NCBI RefSeq assembly: GCF_943734655.1
Contig: NC_071355.1
Coordinates: 55,204,949 to 55,268,948 of the forward strand
DNA from: Sabethes cyaneus
Lineage: Eukaryota; Arthropoda; Insecta; Diptera; Culicidae
Direction: 5' to 3'
DNA: 64,000 bases
Part shown: positions 61,378 to 64,000 of the stretch, one piece after another
How the letters are laid out: each line of letters begins with the position of its first letter
How positions within the stretch are numbered: the stretch's first letter is position 1
Notes under the pieces: model-generated
What the model saw: only the letters and a program-made list of their open reading frames with translations
Database searches by the model: none
Told to the model about the DNA's origin: nothing
Program-made: the position numbers and the translations under genes

Positions 61378-62997
61378 GACGACACCCCAGCAGCCAAATA
61401 TAACGGGTGGCAACTAAAATTTTGGAATTTTTTCGCGGCCCTCACGCTCAACAACAAACGAGCTCAGAGAGGAATGAGAGTATGTATGTGTTAGCTCTTT
61501 CGCCCCTCTTTTTATTAATATTTTTTGTTTTGTTTTGTTTATGCTTGCCCAGTTTTGCTAAAAATGGCATCGAAACAAGAAGCATTCCGGAAGCGCGTTG
61601 TACACTTCTACGAACTGCAACAGAAATCTCGGCAAAAAGTGTACGGTACAACATTTAAAAAGCAAATATGTTGCGGTTTCGACTGTTTATCATATCCTAA
61701 GATGCCCAACAACTATTCGCAAGCAAGGTAGTGGAAGACCAGCCAAAATTATGGACGCAGAAGGTCATCGTTCTCTTTCTCGTTTCTTCAACAACAAGCC
61801 CTCTGGTTTGGCTATCAATTAAGATGCACCAAACGAATGTTTGAAAAAATTTTTCAAACGTTTCTACAAAAACATCATGCAGATGGACAATACGTGTTTT
61901 GGCCGGATTGAGCATCAACGCATTACGCCAAAAACATATTCGTTCCTGAATACCTATTCATCTCATTTTTACCCAAAAACCACGACCCGAAAAATCTGTC
62001 TCAGTGCGCTCAATCGAAGATTTCTTCGGGATTTTGAGTTCCTTGGTGTACAAAAATAACTGAAGAGCCACGAATTGTAAACAGTTGATTGGTAGAATCA
62101 AGAGATGCATTCGCGAAGTTGACATCACGGTCGTACAACGCTCCTGTTTTGACGTCAAACGAAAGCTTCGCCGAACAGCCGATTACGGATCGTTTTCAAA
62201 TGTACACTAATTTTTTTTCAACAATGGATGATGTATCTTTAATTTCGGTAAATCAGATCTTCTTCATGTATCTTTGTCTTTTTTTGACAGCTTGAGAAAA
62301 AAATTCCAAAATTTTAGTTGCCACCCGTTACGTTTGCCATTTGGACGGTTGACATACGTACGATTGCCATACAGACGAATACCATAATGTATGTTTGCCA
62401 TAATAGATGGGAGCCATACAGACGAATGCCATAATGTATGTTTGCCATAATGGACGGGAGCCATAATGTACGTTTGCCATAATTCATATTTTTGGTATAG
62501 AGGCCCAGAACTACACTTCGACCAGTTCAAAGCTTAAAGGATCAGCGCGACCAAGTCGCAAGAGGCCCATTGATTCAGTTGAAAAAAAAGCGGCTTTGCC
62601 GCTTTTCATTTTATAAAGACTATCTCGATGCGAGGACTAGGGAAAACTAACTAGAGGACGGTAAATCTAGGAAAACGAATAGACCTAGACATATGTGATT
62701 TCTGCGGGGGGCTGCCCCCTCGCAGTGGCCGATGCTTCCGACGGCGGGTCACCGGCGAACACTCGCCGTTGCCTGCGGCCGGCTCGCCCTGAATCATCTA
62801 GGAAACGTTGAATATATGGATTATGGCAAACGTATATTATGGCTTCCGTCCATTATGGCAAACATACATTATGGCATCCGTCTGTATGGCTCCCATCCAT
62901 TATGGCAAACATACATTATGGTATTCGCCTATATGGCAATCGTACGTATGGCAACCGTCCGTATGGCTATCGTATTTATGGCTCTCGTCCGGTTACC
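61378..62997. mobile_element. Foldback element with 11-bp target duplication
   Basis: Flanked by CATGCGGCTAC at 61367-61377 and 62998-63008. Inverted arms of about 160 bp (62331-62490 against 62812-62990) consist of short internal repeats such as CATAATGTATGTTTGCCAT and TGGGAGCCATACAGACG. Between the arms are a GCGGCTTTGCCGC hairpin (62590) and the GC-rich module GCTTCCGACGGCGGGTCACC shared with 49430. A mariner-like element is nested near its left end. Confidence 0.7.
61403..62328 (+). mobile_element. Mariner-like element with degenerate transposase (926 bp)
   Basis: TA at 61401-61402 and 62329-62330, and perfect or near-perfect terminal inverted repeats starting ACGGGTGGCAACTAAAATTT (about 31 bp). 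The internal reading starts MASKQEAFRKRVVHFYELQQ at 61564 and later gives FWPD.AS.HYAK, then SIEDFFGILSSLVYKNN and IREVDITVVQRSCFDVKRKL in shifting frames. The first catalytic D region is deleted. The D-to-E distance corresponds to about 36 codons with a 1-nt loss. Inactive Tc1/mariner-superfamily copy. Confidence 0.88.
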
Positions 62998-63008
62998 ATG
63001 CGGCTACA

Positions 63009-63784
63009 CGTCAAAACAGAGTAGGGTCTCCATTTAAAAAATGCGAGTACGAGAATCACGTGCTTGCCGCCGCAGAGGAGAGTCGCCAGCAACGACACAT
63101 GACATGCCTGTGACGTGCAATGATAGTGCTGGCATGCTGCTTACTGACAAAATGGCGGTAGCAGCCAAGTGGAAGGAGCACTTCCAGATGCTATAGAATG
63201 GAGAGATGAACACGGAGCTCAGCAGAAATAGCATAGGAATTGTGAGCAATGTGAGCCACGCTGTGGAGCCACCAACATAGGAAGAGGTTAAGAAGATAAT
63301 CAGTGAGCTGAAAAACGGTAAGACTGCTGGGAAAGTATCCCCCGGCTGAACTTCTAAAAGCGGGAGCGCCTGTACCAAGCAATCAACGATCTGGAGGGAA
63401 CAATAAATGCTGGAGGAGTGGTTAGATGGCCTCCCCTCCCCTATTTTCAAAAAAGGACGTCGATTCGTGTGTAAAAACTATCGAGGTATTACATTGATCT
63501 TTTCTGCCTATAAGGAGTTTTCCCGTATTCTGTTCTGAAGACTGAGACCTTTAGTGGAGTCCTTCGTTGGTAAGTAGCAAACTGGTTTTCGTGAGAGTCG
63601 CTCCACGACGGATCAGATGTTTACCCTGCGTTAGTTACTAGACAATTTCCGGGAGTACAGCTTGCAGACTCTTCAGTTGTTTGTGGACTTTCAGGCGGCG
63701 TACGATTCAGTCAAACGAAATGAGCTGTGGCAGATAGTGCTAGAACATGATTTTCCTACGAAAATTATTAAGTTTATTCGTGTG
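63009..63784 (+). pseudogene. RTE-clade LINE (second lineage), part after insertion
   Basis: Continues the frame from 61377: RQNRVGSPFKKCEYENHVLA, MAVAAKWKEHFQM, EEVKKIISELKNGKTAGK, FKKGRRFVCKNYRGITLI, STTDQMFTLR and LFVDFQAAYDSVKRNELWQI. This is the linker and the first RT blocks with stops and frameshifts. It is cut at 63784 by the oppositely oriented RTE end. Confidence 0.85.
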
Positions 63785-64000
63785 ACGCTTACTTACTTAC
63801 TTTACCAGCCGAGAGCCGGGGAGGCTTGCCGTATCAAGAATTCCTCTCAATTGTACTCGGACCTGGGATACTCGTCGTCAATTCGTTGTGCATTTCGGCA
63901 CACACAAGTCGGCTTCAACCTGGTCGAGCCATCTAGCACGCTGAGCCCCTCTCTTTCTGGTACCGGTGGGGTTCTTGAAGAGAACGGATTTCACTGCCCA
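63785..64000 (-). pseudogene. RTE-clade LINE 3' end, minus strand, running off the window
   Basis: On the minus strand: AVKSVLFKNPTGTRKRGAQR, ARWLDQVEADL, then stop, a 3' untranslated region with GGCAAGCCTCCCCGGCTCTC, and a TAAG tetranucleotide tail (seen as TTACTTAC at 63786-63797 on the plus strand). Ends inside the other RTE copy, so it is a nested insertion. Confidence 0.85.

Noticed and set aside
62590..62615. Bacterial-type intrinsic terminator
   Set aside because: The hairpin with T-rich flank lies inside an insect foldback element; nothing else here is bacterial.

Overview
The window looks like repeat-dominated, non-genic chromosomal DNA of a dipteran insect, most probably a mosquito. 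This is an inference from the repeat families: RTE-clade non-LTR retrotransposons of the type common in mosquitoes (APE endonuclease, RT, and a C-terminal region with an FERK...IFGGV motif), BEL/Pao, Jockey and IS630-Tc1-mariner (ITm) remnants, tRNA-derived SINEs, many MITEs and several foldback elements. The base composition is AT-rich. I see no complete cellular gene and no rRNA, functional tRNA, CRISPR or bacterial operon structure. Every recognisable protein-coding stretch is a decayed transposon.

Layout. 0-2.4 kb: unassigned, with one possible exon at the left edge. 2.4-7.7 kb: an RTE 3' fragment, a foldback MITE, a degenerate tandem repeat, a BEL/Pao remnant (protease, integrase) split by a SINE, then an RTE RT remnant. 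7.7-12 kb: mostly unassigned, with one candidate exon, an ITm transposase remnant, a SINE and a Jockey RT remnant (minus strand). 12-17.5 kb: a long RTE pseudogene interrupted by an element whose second, inverted copy lies just downstream. One copy carries a small satellite array, the other a duplicated core promoter. 18.1-20.3 and 37.5-40.1 kb: two copies of a microsatellite-bearing non-coding element. 21-27 kb: unassigned. 27.28-30.38 kb: a 3.1-kb foldback element with CACAG termini and a 5-bp target duplication (Transib-like), itself carrying two nested MITEs. 31.5-32.5 kb: a TA-flanked element with poly-C subtermini. 32.5-36.3 kb: unassigned. 40.2-42.9 kb: RTE pseudogene with a MITE in its endonuclease. 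43-47 kb: unassigned. 47-48.2 kb: ITm transposase with unusual D-E spacing. 48.5-49.3 kb: nested foldback. 49.3-55.5 kb: a higher-order satellite array running into about 3.6 kb of nearly perfect ACAG tetranucleotide. 55.5-56.3 kb: two RTE 3' ends. 56.5-57.4 kb: TA-flanked element. 60-60.8 kb: TTCTGCGCA-motif repeat. 61.3-64 kb: an RTE remnant split by a foldback element that is itself split by a mariner-like element, ending in an oppositely oriented RTE 3' end.

No genes act together as a pathway. What the window offers is a readable insertion history: empty and filled sites can be compared inside the window for several elements, which fixes their boundaries and target duplications. The most noteworthy items are the Transib-like foldback, the inverted ACTACAAGG/ACGTAGTCCTACGTC element pair, the 108-bp MITE with 2-bp duplications, the higher-order satellite with the giant ACAG tract, and the duplicated TATA/Inr/DPE promoter.
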